From: Bacillota bacterium
Lineage (GTDB): Bacteria > Bacillota > Clostridia > Clostridiales > Clostridiaceae
NCBI GenBank assembly: GCA_023427705.1
Contig: JAEZAL010000228.1
Coordinates: forward strand, 1 to 5,051
Direction: 5' to 3'
Length of the DNA stretch: 5,051 nt
Shown: in pieces, positions 1 through 4,896 of the stretch
Layout: each line of letters starts with the position of its first letter
Position numbering within the stretch: position 1 is the stretch's first letter
Program-made: the position numbers and the translations under genes
The notes under the pieces: generated by a model
What the model saw: only the letters and a program-made list of their open reading frames with translations
Told to the model about the DNA's origin: nothing
Databases searched by the model: none

Positions 1-543
1 ATAAATCCAGATGAAGTTATAATAGCAGCTGGTGCAGAACCAATGAAACTTAGAGTTCCAGGAGCTGATTTACCACATGTAACTAATTCTCACGCTATAC
101 TTGCAGGAACTGCAATGGCAACTGGACAAGTAGTTGTTATTGGTGGAGGTTTAGTTGGATTAGAAGTAGCCGAATACTTATCAGGAAAAGTTAATAATAT
201 AACAGTAGTAGAAATGCTTAATGAAGTAGCAAAAGACTTAGGACAATTAAGAAAGATTTGCGTTATGGAAAGTTTATATCGTGAAAGTATAAAAACTATA
301 ACAGAAGCAAAATGTGTTGAGATAAAAGAAAAATCAATAATGATTGATAGAAATGGAAATATTGAAGAAGTTCCATGTGATTCAGTAGTTGTTGCAATAG
401 GAGCAAGATCACGTGATTTTAGTGAACTTACTAATTACTGTGAAGAAAAGAATATAGCATATCATGTAATAGGTGATGCAGTTAGAGCTCGTAGAGCATT
501 AAATAGTATTGAAGAAGCAGTAAATGTAGCAAGACAAATTTAG
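1..543 (+). CDS. NADH:flavin oxidoreductase / 2-enoate reductase-type FAD protein, C-terminal part
   Basis: The frame is open from the first base, so this is the last 180 residues of a longer protein; the ATG at 43 is internal. The fragment begins with an FAD-domain strand (VIIAAGAEP, residues 6-14). A Rossmann nucleotide-binding segment follows (VVVIGGGLVGLEVAEYL, about 44-60), then a strand ending in acidic Glu (VVEM). It ends with the flavin-contacting VIGDA motif and a helix (about 157-180). This order matches the C-terminal two-domain module of the trimethylamine dehydrogenase / 2,4-dienoyl-CoA reductase / 2-enoate reductase family. In that family an N-terminal FMN barrel with a 4Fe-4S cluster precedes it, and electrons pass from NAD(P)H through FAD and the cluster to FMN to reduce C=C bonds. 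The barrel lies outside the window, so neither substrate nor exact member can be named. A plain NADH-dependent disulfide-type oxidoreductase is less likely, because the VVVIGGGLVG...GDA pattern and the EVAKDLGQLRK segment fit the 2-enoate reductase group. The stop is TAG, followed by a strong terminator. Confidence 0.85.
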   Translation: MNPDEVIIAAGAEPMKLRVPGADLPHVTNSHAILAGTAMATGQVVVIGGGLVGLEVAEYLSGKVNNITVVEMLNEVAKDLGQLRKICVMESLYRESIKTITEAKCVEIKEKSIMIDRNGNIEEVPCDSVVVAIGARSRDFSELTNYCEEKNIAYHVIGDAVRARRALNSIEEAVNVARQI

Positions 544-552
544 TTAATAAGG

Positions 553-587
553 ATAGAGCTATTTATTATAGCTCTATTTTTGTTTTT
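553..587 (+). terminator. Rho-independent terminator of the flavoprotein gene
   Basis: A perfect 10-bp stem (553-562 paired with 568-577) closes a 5-nt loop. G-U pairs at 551-552 with 578-579 could extend it. It is followed directly by a T tract interrupted by one G (to 587). It starts 9 nt after the TAG stop of the flavoprotein gene and separates that unit from the next genes. Confidence 0.93.
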
Positions 588-615
588 AATGTATATTTAA
601 TATGATATTATTATC

Positions 616-635
616 TATTATAGTAGGCTATAATA
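616..635 (+). promoter_or_regulatory. Candidate promoter -10 (TATAAT) inside an 8-bp inverted repeat
   Basis: A perfect TATAAT lies at 629-634, about 40 nt before the start of the pentapeptide-repeat gene. No good -35 is visible at 17 bp; the hexamer there (606-611) is TATTAT. The -10 sits in the right arm of a perfect dyad: TATTATAG (616-623), 4-nt loop, CTATAATA (628-635). The dyad could be an operator or could be chance in A+T-rich DNA. It is the only promoter-like site between the upstream terminator and the pentapeptide/TSUP pair. Confidence 0.4.
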
Positions 636-659
636 TTTATAATTAAGTGAAAGGAATAT

Positions 660-667
660 GGAGAGAG
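660..667 (+). promoter_or_regulatory. Ribosome binding site deciding the start at 676
   Basis: The purine run GGAGAGAG ends 8 nt before ATG 676. The alternative start, ATG 658, has AAAGGA (650-655) almost touching it. The spacing argues for 676, although the match to AGGAGG is imperfect at both sites. Confidence 0.5.
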
Positions 668-675
668 TTATATAT

Positions 676-1320
676 ATGGGAAAGTTATATAAAATACAAA
701 AACCTAAATTTATAGATGAGTTAGAAGAGCTAGAAAGTATAGAAGATGAAATAGCTAGATTTGAAAAATTACAAAATAAGATATTAGAGGATATAGATAT
801 AGATTATTTACAGGAAAGAGGATTAACAATAGATTCTTGTAGATTCAAAAATGTTATTTTTAATAATTGCTCCTTAAATAATGTAGATTTAATAGATACA
901 ATTTTTGAAAACTGTGATTTATCTAATATAGATTTTAGTGGAGGAAGCATTCATAGAGTAGAATTTATTAATTGTAAGTTACTTGGAGCAAGAATTGATG
1001 AATGTAGTATGAAAGAAATTCTATTTAGTAAGTCTATAGGAAAATATATAAATTTCTCTTTCTCAAAGCTAAAAAATGTAGTTATAGACGAATGTAATTT
1101 TTCAGAAGGCGTTTTTCAACAAGTAAAATTAGATAAGGTAATTTTTAATGAAGTAGATTTAAATAATGCATATTTAAATAATACAGACTTAAATAAAATT
1201 GATTTTACCACATGTGATATTTCAGGAATAGATGTTGAAATAGAAAATTTAGCAGGAGCAATAGTTAATACAGTTCAAGCATTAGACTTAACAAGACTTA
1301 TGAAGTTAGTAGTAAGGTAG
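676..1320 (+). CDS. Pentapeptide-repeat protein, Qnr/MfpA-like architecture
   Basis: From Met 676 the product is 214 residues, the usual size of Qnr proteins. An acidic, probably helical N-terminal section of about 50 residues comes first. About 29 consecutive pentapeptides follow with Phe, Leu, Ile, Met or Val at the central position (from CRFKN to AIVNT). The only central exception is a Gly at residue 122 in this numbering. This predicts about seven coils of a right-handed quadrilateral beta-helix. The end (VQALDLTRLMKLVVR) resembles the C-terminal helix of Qnr/MfpA, which mediates dimerisation. Known family members mimic B-form DNA and bind gyrase/topoisomerase IV; many other pentapeptide proteins have no known role, so function here is inferred from shape only. 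Start choice: ATG 658 is also in frame (220 aa), but its AAGGA ends only 2-3 nt upstream, too close. GGAGAGAG (660-667) lies 8 nt before ATG 676, so 676 is preferred. The gene is followed after 26 nt by a TSUP transporter gene, probably in one operon. Confidence 0.85.
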   Translation: MGKLYKIQKPKFIDELEELESIEDEIARFEKLQNKILEDIDIDYLQERGLTIDSCRFKNVIFNNCSLNNVDLIDTIFENCDLSNIDFSGGSIHRVEFINCKLLGARIDECSMKEILFSKSIGKYINFSFSKLKNVVIDECNFSEGVFQQVKLDKVIFNEVDLNNAYLNNTDLNKIDFTTCDISGIDVEIENLAGAIVNTVQALDLTRLMKLVVR

Positions 1321-1334
1321 TTAAAGTAACAAAA

Positions 1335-1340
1335 GGGGGA
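1335..1340 (+). promoter_or_regulatory. Ribosome binding site for the GTG start at 1347
   Basis: GGGGGA lies 6 nt before GTG 1347. The spacing fits, no ATG or TTG codon in the same frame lies nearby, and the next in-frame ATG is 43 codons later. The GTG is therefore the start. Confidence 0.75.
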
Positions 1341-1346
1341 TATATT

Positions 1347-2111
1347 GTGGTATCATTTGAAGCAATTTTATTTATTATTTGTCCATTGGTATTTATAGCA
1401 GGTTTTATAGATGCAGTGGCAGGTGGAGGAGGATTAATATCTTTACCAGCATATATATTTGCAGGTGTACCAATGCACATAGCTTATGGAACTAATAAGT
1501 TTGCAAATTGTATTGGAACAAGTGTTGCATCTGCAAAGTTTTTTAAAAGTGGAAATATTAAGTTAAAGCCAGCATTAATATCAGCATTAGGAGCATTTAT
1601 AGGTTCTTGGGCTGGAGCACAATTAGTAATATTATTAGATGAAAAATATTTAAAATATTCATTAATAATAATTTTGCCTATAGTTGCTATATTTATATTA
1701 TTTAATAGAAATTTTGGACAAGATACTGATGTGAAAGATATTTCAGTAAAGAAGATTTATATACTTTCATTTATAATTGGACTAATAATTGGGGCTTATG
1801 ATGGGTTTTTTGGACCAGGAACAGGAACTTTCTTACTTTTAGCATTTACAGGCATTTGTAAGTTTAATATGATTACTGCATCTGGTAATGCTAAGATAGT
1901 TAATTTATCTTCTAATTTAGCTGCTTTAGTAGTTTATATACTTAATGGAAAGGTAGCTTTTTTAATTGGAATTCCAGCTGCTATTTGTGCAATACTAGGG
2001 AATTATATTGGTGCTAACCTTGCAATAAGTAAGGGAAATAAATTTATAAAGCCAGTAATTTTATTAGTTATTATAATGTTGTTTTCAAAAGTTATAATAG
2101 ATTTTGTATAA
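1347..2111 (+). CDS. TSUP family (TauE/SafE, DUF81) membrane transporter
   Basis: This is a 254-residue, very hydrophobic protein with about eight membrane segments in two related halves. The first half carries GFIDAVAGGGGLISLP (19-34) and GTNKFAN (48-54). The second half has the matching GAYDGFFGPGTGTFLLL (149-165) and GNAKIVN (180-186). These paired glycine-rich hairpins and (G)xNK motifs are the signature of the TSUP family. The family moves anions such as sulfite, sulfoacetate, thiosulfate, sulfonates or other small acids across the cytoplasmic membrane; the substrate cannot be read from the sequence. A charged loop (about 120-135) joins the halves. The GTG start keeps the first membrane segment and the first glycine motif; starting at the next Met (residue 43) would destroy both. 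Length is typical. It follows the pentapeptide-repeat gene by 26 nt with no terminator, suggesting co-transcription. No sulfur-metabolism gene is visible nearby to suggest a substrate. Confidence 0.92.
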   Translation: MVSFEAILFIICPLVFIAGFIDAVAGGGGLISLPAYIFAGVPMHIAYGTNKFANCIGTSVASAKFFKSGNIKLKPALISALGAFIGSWAGAQLVILLDEKYLKYSLIIILPIVAIFILFNRNFGQDTDVKDISVKKIYILSFIIGLIIGAYDGFFGPGTGTFLLLAFTGICKFNMITASGNAKIVNLSSNLAALVVYILNGKVAFLIGIPAAICAILGNYIGANLAISKGNKFIKPVILLVIIMLFSKVIIDFV

Positions 2112-2148
2112 AATTAAGAATAGATAAAATAGAAAATTATAAATAAAA

Positions 2149-2179
2149 AATATGGAGCTGTTTGAAACAGGTCCATATT
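2149..2179 (-). terminator. Convergent-gene terminator hairpin, best oriented for the minus-strand gene
   Basis: A stem of about 13 paired positions with one G-G mismatch (2157/2171) and a 3-nt loop (2163-2165) lies between two convergent genes. Read on the minus strand, it begins 12 nt after the yjiH-type stop and is followed by a run of T (the A tract 2145-2150). Read on the plus strand it is followed by TTCTTATCT, a poorer tail. It may also end transcripts of the TSUP gene, which stops at 2111, but less efficiently. Confidence 0.85.
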
Positions 2180-2191
2180 CTTATCTAAAGA

Positions 2192-3553
2192 TTAAAATAT
2201 TATATTTGCTATAAGAACTATTACTGGTAATGTAATTAAGGTTCTTTCAATAAATATTATTATTAGGTGCTTTAGAGATACAGGAATTTTTGATCCAAGT
2301 AAAACTCCACCTACTTCAGACATATATATTAATTGAGATACTGAAGTACAAGCAACTATAAATTTAGTCATATCGCTAGTTATAGAGTTAGCAGCTAAAA
2401 CTGATGGAAGTAACATATCAGCAAAACCAACAACTAGCGTTTGTGATGCAGATATAGCTTCTGGAACTTGAAGTAGGTTTAAGTAAGGTATAAATGGTAA
2501 ACCTAGTATTTGGAACACAGAAGTATATTCAGCTATTATAAGTGCTATAGTAGCAAAAGCCATAACAACTGGTAGAACTCCAAGCCACATATCTAAAACA
2601 TTCTTAATTCCATCTATTAAGAAAGCTTTAATACCAGGATTATTTCCAGCTTTAATTAGAGCCTTATTATATCCCCAAGAAACAGATGTATGTCCAGTAG
2701 GAATAGTTTCATCATCTTTTTGTTCTTTATTATTATAGTAAGTGTTAGGAATTTTACGTAATGGGTATATTCTTGGTAGAATAATAGCCGCTACAATTCC
2801 TGAAAGTGTTACTGTTAAATAAAATGGAATAAATAAGTGTGATAATCCAACAGTGTCTATTACGATTAAACTAAAAGTTATAGAAACTGCTGAGAAAGTT
2901 GTACTTATTATTGCTGCTTCTCTTTTAGAATAAAAACCTTCTTCATATTGCTTATTAGTTAATAGTATTCCTAAAGTTCCATCACCAAGCCAAGAAGTAA
3001 TACAATCTATTGATGAACGACCAGGTAAAGTAAATATAGGTCTCATAATTTTAGTAAGTATTGCTCCAAAGAACTCTAATAATCCGAAGTTAAGTAATAA
3101 AGGTAATAATAATCCAGCAAAAAAGAAAATAGTAAATAAAATAGTAAGTAAGTCGTTTAATACAAAAGCTCCAGTTCCAGAACTTCTTATCAGTTCAGGT
3201 CCAAAATTAAATAATGTTAGTACACAAAAAATTGCTCCTAGAACTCTAGATATTATCCAAAGTGGTTTTACATTAAATAAGGTATTTAAGAATTCATTTT
3301 TTATAATAAAATCTGGTTTAAATATTTTAGTTATTATACCTAATATAGCAGATATACAAACTGTTAGTGTAATAATAGCTGTTAAATAGTCTCCTAATAA
3401 ATTCGCTAGAAATTTAGACATTAATGCTACTGGTATAGTAATTTCTCCATTAAACTTAATAGGAATCATAAATAATAACACACCTATTAAAGATGGAATA
3501 ATAAAAGCCAAAGAATCATTAATTGAAAATTTCTCTTTAGTTATATTTCTCAT
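2192..3553 (-). CDS. YjiH family membrane protein with nucleoside-recognition (Gate-type) domains
   Basis: This is a 453-residue polytopic membrane protein with roughly ten or more hydrophobic segments. Hydrophilic breaks lie near residues 198-212 and 265-310. The stretch PGRSSIDCITSWLGDG (177-192), followed by a charged KQYEEGFYSKREAA segment and a long hydrophobic helix, is characteristic of the YjiH group. A second conserved block lies near the end (SEVGGVLLGSKIPVSLKHL, 412-430). YjiH proteins carry the nucleoside-recognition/Gate domain also found in nucleoside transporters and in the spore maturation proteins SpmA and SpmB. Their own substrate and role are not established, so transport is inferred. 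Start ATG (complement of 3551-3553) has AAAGGAG at 3560-3566 with a 6-nt spacer. The stop is TAA, and a hairpin terminator follows. It is divergent from the AI-2E-type gene, shares a 189-nt intergenic region with it, and appears to be transcribed alone. Confidence 0.9.
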   Translation of the reverse strand: MRNITKEKFSINDSLAFIIPSLIGVLLFMIPIKFNGEITIPVALMSKFLANLLGDYLTAIITLTVCISAILGIITKIFKPDFIIKNEFLNTLFNVKPLWIISRVLGAIFCVLTLFNFGPELIRSSGTGAFVLNDLLTILFTIFFFAGLLLPLLLNFGLLEFFGAILTKIMRPIFTLPGRSSIDCITSWLGDGTLGILLTNKQYEEGFYSKREAAIISTTFSAVSITFSLIVIDTVGLSHLFIPFYLTVTLSGIVAAIILPRIYPLRKIPNTYYNNKEQKDDETIPTGHTSVSWGYNKALIKAGNNPGIKAFLIDGIKNVLDMWLGVLPVVMAFATIALIIAEYTSVFQILGLPFIPYLNLLQVPEAISASQTLVVGFADMLLPSVLAANSITSDMTKFIVACTSVSQLIYMSEVGGVLLGSKIPVSLKHLIIIFIERTLITLPVIVLIANIIF

Positions 3554-3585
3554 TTCGTTCTCCTTTATATTTTAAAAAGTTAATA

Positions 3586-3614
3586 TTTATACACAGAAAT
3601 TAATTTTAATACAA
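3586..3614 (-). promoter_or_regulatory. Candidate promoter for the yjiH-type gene
   Basis: On the minus strand, TTGTAT (3609-3614) and TATAAA (3586-3591) are separated by 17 bp and lie 33 nt or more before the start codon. The -35 match is weak (TTG only), the -10 is good. The -10 overlaps the first copy of the TTTATACA repeat and the -35 overlaps a near copy, so a repeat-binding regulator would compete here. Confidence 0.35.
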
Positions 3615-3622
3615 AATATAAT

Positions 3623-3642
3623 TAAAAATCAATAGATTTTTA
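3623..3642. repeat. 8-bp inverted repeat in the divergent intergenic region
   Basis: TAAAAATC (3623-3630) and GATTTTTA (3635-3642) flank a 4-nt spacer (AATA). The stem is almost all A-T, so it is a weak hairpin and more plausible as a protein site or chance. It overlaps the start of the 3639 copy of TTTATACA. Confidence 0.4.
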
Positions 3643-3677
3643 TACAAAAATAACTAGAATTTATACATAAATCTTAT

Positions 3678-3708
3678 GTTAATATTTTCTTGTAATAGGG
3701 GTAAACTA
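3678..3708 (+). promoter_or_regulatory. Candidate promoter for the AI-2E-type gene, sigma-F-like
   Basis: GGGTAAACTA (3699-3708) fits the forespore sigma-F -10 pattern GGnnAnAHTR at every fixed position. GTTAA (3678-3682), 16 nt upstream, resembles its GYATA -35 in four of five positions. A competing vegetative reading is TTGTAA (3690-3695), 17 bp, TATTAA (3713-3718). The two overlap, and the sequence alone does not decide. The sigma-F reading is attractive because AI-2E-family YtvI is sporulation-linked. Confidence 0.3.
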
Positions 3709-3743
3709 AATTTATTAAATAACTAAAAGGAGAATTTAGTTTA
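3702..3743 (+). repeat. Inverted repeats enclosing the AI-2E gene ribosome binding site
   Basis: An 11-bp perfect inverted repeat pairs 3702-3712 with 3733-3743, ending at the A of the start codon. A second copy of AACTAAA (3721-3727) can instead pair with TTTAGTT (3735-3741). That smaller hairpin has a 7-nt loop consisting of the ribosome binding site AGGAGAA (3728-3734). The two folds share the same right arm and exclude each other. Confidence 0.5.
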
Positions 3744-4705
3744 TGAAAAAGAAAAACCTTTTAATATATCTAGTCATTCTGAATCTATTTGCATTATTGA
3801 TAATTTTATTAAGTAAAATACCTATATTAAAAAGCTTTATAGATGTAATTTTTTCAGTTGTGATTATACCAATAATATTTGGAGTATTTTTATTTTATAT
3901 ACTTAAACCTTTAAATAAAGTATTTATAAAAAAGAAAATGAAAAAAGGAACAGCTGCATTTCTAACGATATTTATTTTCTTATTTGTATTAGCAGGAGTA
4001 GTAAAATATTTTGGTGATTATTTTTTAGAGCAATTTAATAGCGTTAAATTTTTATTGTTCAATATAATTGAATCAAGAGGAGATATGAATAATGTAGAAA
4101 GTATAGTTAGAGAAAGTGTTTTAAATATTGATTATTATAATAAATTTTTAGGCGACTTACAAAATTATATATTTATATTAGTAACTAATATAAAAAAGAT
4201 ATTTGATAAGGGAATGCAATTATTTTCTGATGTTTTACTTGTGATTTTAATAGTTTTTTATTTGCTTAAAGATGAAGAAAAAATAAAAAAATCATTAGTA
4301 GAATTATTTCCTAGGAAATATAAGGATAAGGGCTACAATATAGTAGAAGAAGGTGATGATGTTTTATCAGCCTATATAATTGGTCAAACAAAAGTGGCAC
4401 TATCACTAGCAATTATGATGTTTGTTGGATATAAATTTATAGGAATGGTGAATCCCTTACTTTTATCTTCAGTAACATTTATATTAGCTTTCATACCTTT
4501 TATTGGTTTCTTTATATCATTAATACTTCCGTATATAATTGCTATAGCCTTTGGATGGGATATGATTTTAAAATTATCTATATTAGTATTAATAGCACAA
4601 ACTCTTAAAGGTAGAATAATAGTACCTTTGATTATGGGAAGAGCTATGAAAATACATCCTATTACGGATATTTTCTTAGTTGTTGGAGCAGCATCTTTAA
4701 TTTGA
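3743..4705 (+). CDS. AI-2E/PerM/YtvI family membrane protein, truncated by in-frame TGA
   Basis: This is a 320-residue hydrophobic protein whose normal form would be 355 residues. Hydrophobic segments lie near 6-24, 32-53, 70-90 and 160-176, with several more from 205 to the end. A soluble section lies at about 91-155. Family landmarks are FYILKPLN (51-58), YIIGQTKVAL (211-220), IPFIGFFISLILP (251-263) and VPLIMGRAMKIHPI (294-307). The AI-2E family includes AI-2 exporters, Na+/H+ antiporter-like proteins and the sporulation membrane protein YtvI; which subgroup applies cannot be settled here. The TGA at 4703-4705 stands where the family has the conserved C-terminal xGxxGAxxxVP region. The same frame resumes at once with PIGAFIVVPFY and runs to TAG at 4808. 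The last membrane segment is therefore lost, and the protein is probably impaired unless the TGA is read through or is a sequencing error. Start ATG 3743 has AAGGAG at 3727-3732 with a 10-nt spacer. It is divergent from yjiH and precedes proB. Confidence 0.85.
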   Translation: MKKKNLLIYLVILNLFALLIILLSKIPILKSFIDVIFSVVIIPIIFGVFLFYILKPLNKVFIKKKMKKGTAAFLTIFIFLFVLAGVVKYFGDYFLEQFNSVKFLLFNIIESRGDMNNVESIVRESVLNIDYYNKFLGDLQNYIFILVTNIKKIFDKGMQLFSDVLLVILIVFYLLKDEEKIKKSLVELFPRKYKDKGYNIVEEGDDVLSAYIIGQTKVALSLAIMMFVGYKFIGMVNPLLLSSVTFILAFIPFIGFFISLILPYIIAIAFGWDMILKLSILVLIAQTLKGRIIVPLIMGRAMKIHPITDIFLVVGAASLI

Positions 4706-4810
4706 CCTATTGGAGCTTTTATAGTGGTACCTTTTTATTCATTAATTAAGGTTATTTATAAGTATTTTAATAGAGAGTTAGATGAAAAGATAAAAGAATT
4801 TAAAGAATAG
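4706..4810 (+). pseudogene. Detached C-terminus of the AI-2E family gene
   Basis: In the same frame as the upstream gene, directly after its TGA, 34 codons encode PIGAFIVVPFYSLIKVIYKY and a charged tail (NRELDEKIKEFKE) before TAG 4808-4810. This is the expected last membrane segment and cytoplasmic tail of an AI-2E family protein, with the typical Gly-Ala...Val-Pro pattern. It has no start codon or ribosome binding site of its own, so it is made only if TGA 4703 is read through. Upstream codon 320 is ATT, and the base after TGA is C. Confidence 0.8.
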
Positions 4811-4834
4811 AGGGAATTTTAAGTATATTTTATG

Positions 4835-4863
4835 TGGAAAAAATATTTGATAATATTTATAAT
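4835..4863 (+). promoter_or_regulatory. Candidate promoter for proB
   Basis: TATAAT (4858-4863) is preceded at 17 bp by TGGAAA (4835-4840), a four-of-six match to TTGACA. A start near 4870 would give a leader of about 27 nt, too short for a T-box or other riboswitch. The spacer holds a 7-bp A-T dyad (AAATATT 4841-4847, AATATTT 4852-4858), which may be chance. No terminator separates proB from the upstream gene, so read-through is also possible. Confidence 0.45.
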
Positions 4864-4896
4864 AAATACAAGAAACAGATTTGGGGGATTAGTAGA

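Larger units (their letters stand above)
3586..3667. repeat. Phased TTWATACA repeat array in the divergent promoter region
   Basis: TTTATACA occurs exactly at 3586-3593, 3639-3646 and 3660-3667, and TTAATACA (one change) at 3606-3613. All are in the same orientation. Start-to-start distances are 20, 33 and 21 bp; the exact copies are 53 and 21 bp apart, close to five and two helical turns. The last copy is part of a symmetric site, ATTTAT-AC-ATAAAT (3659-3672). This could be an operator array for one or both divergent genes. The alternative is a set of -10-like boxes (TATAAA on the minus strand) arising from base composition. Confidence 0.4.

Noticed and set aside
43..543. ATG at 43 as a true gene start for a short oxidoreductase
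   Set aside because: The frame is open and conserved upstream (VIIAAGAEP before it), there is no ribosome binding site, and the FAD-domain motif would be cut.
789..812. GATATA-type short tandem repeat
   Set aside because: It lies inside the pentapeptide gene and encodes an Asp-Ile-Asp-Ile-Asp run; it is explained by codon choice.
1298..1480. Open frame of 60 codons on the minus strand
   Set aside because: It overlaps the end of the pentapeptide gene and the start of the TSUP gene, is low-complexity (Pro/Thr/Ala/Ile rich), and is the antisense shadow of the TSUP glycine-rich motif.
3623..3642. Terminator in the divergent region
   Set aside because: The stem is nearly pure A-T and lies between divergent gene starts, where no transcript needs ending.
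4703..4745. Selenocysteine at the TGA of the AI-2E gene
   Set aside because: Only a weak, bulged 6-bp pairing can be drawn just downstream, with no convincing SECIS loop. The aligned position is expected to be glycine, not cysteine, and this membrane family has no redox chemistry.
4811..4896. T-box or other riboswitch before proB
   Set aside because: The gap is only 86 nt, has no specifier-stem or antiterminator features and no terminator hairpin.
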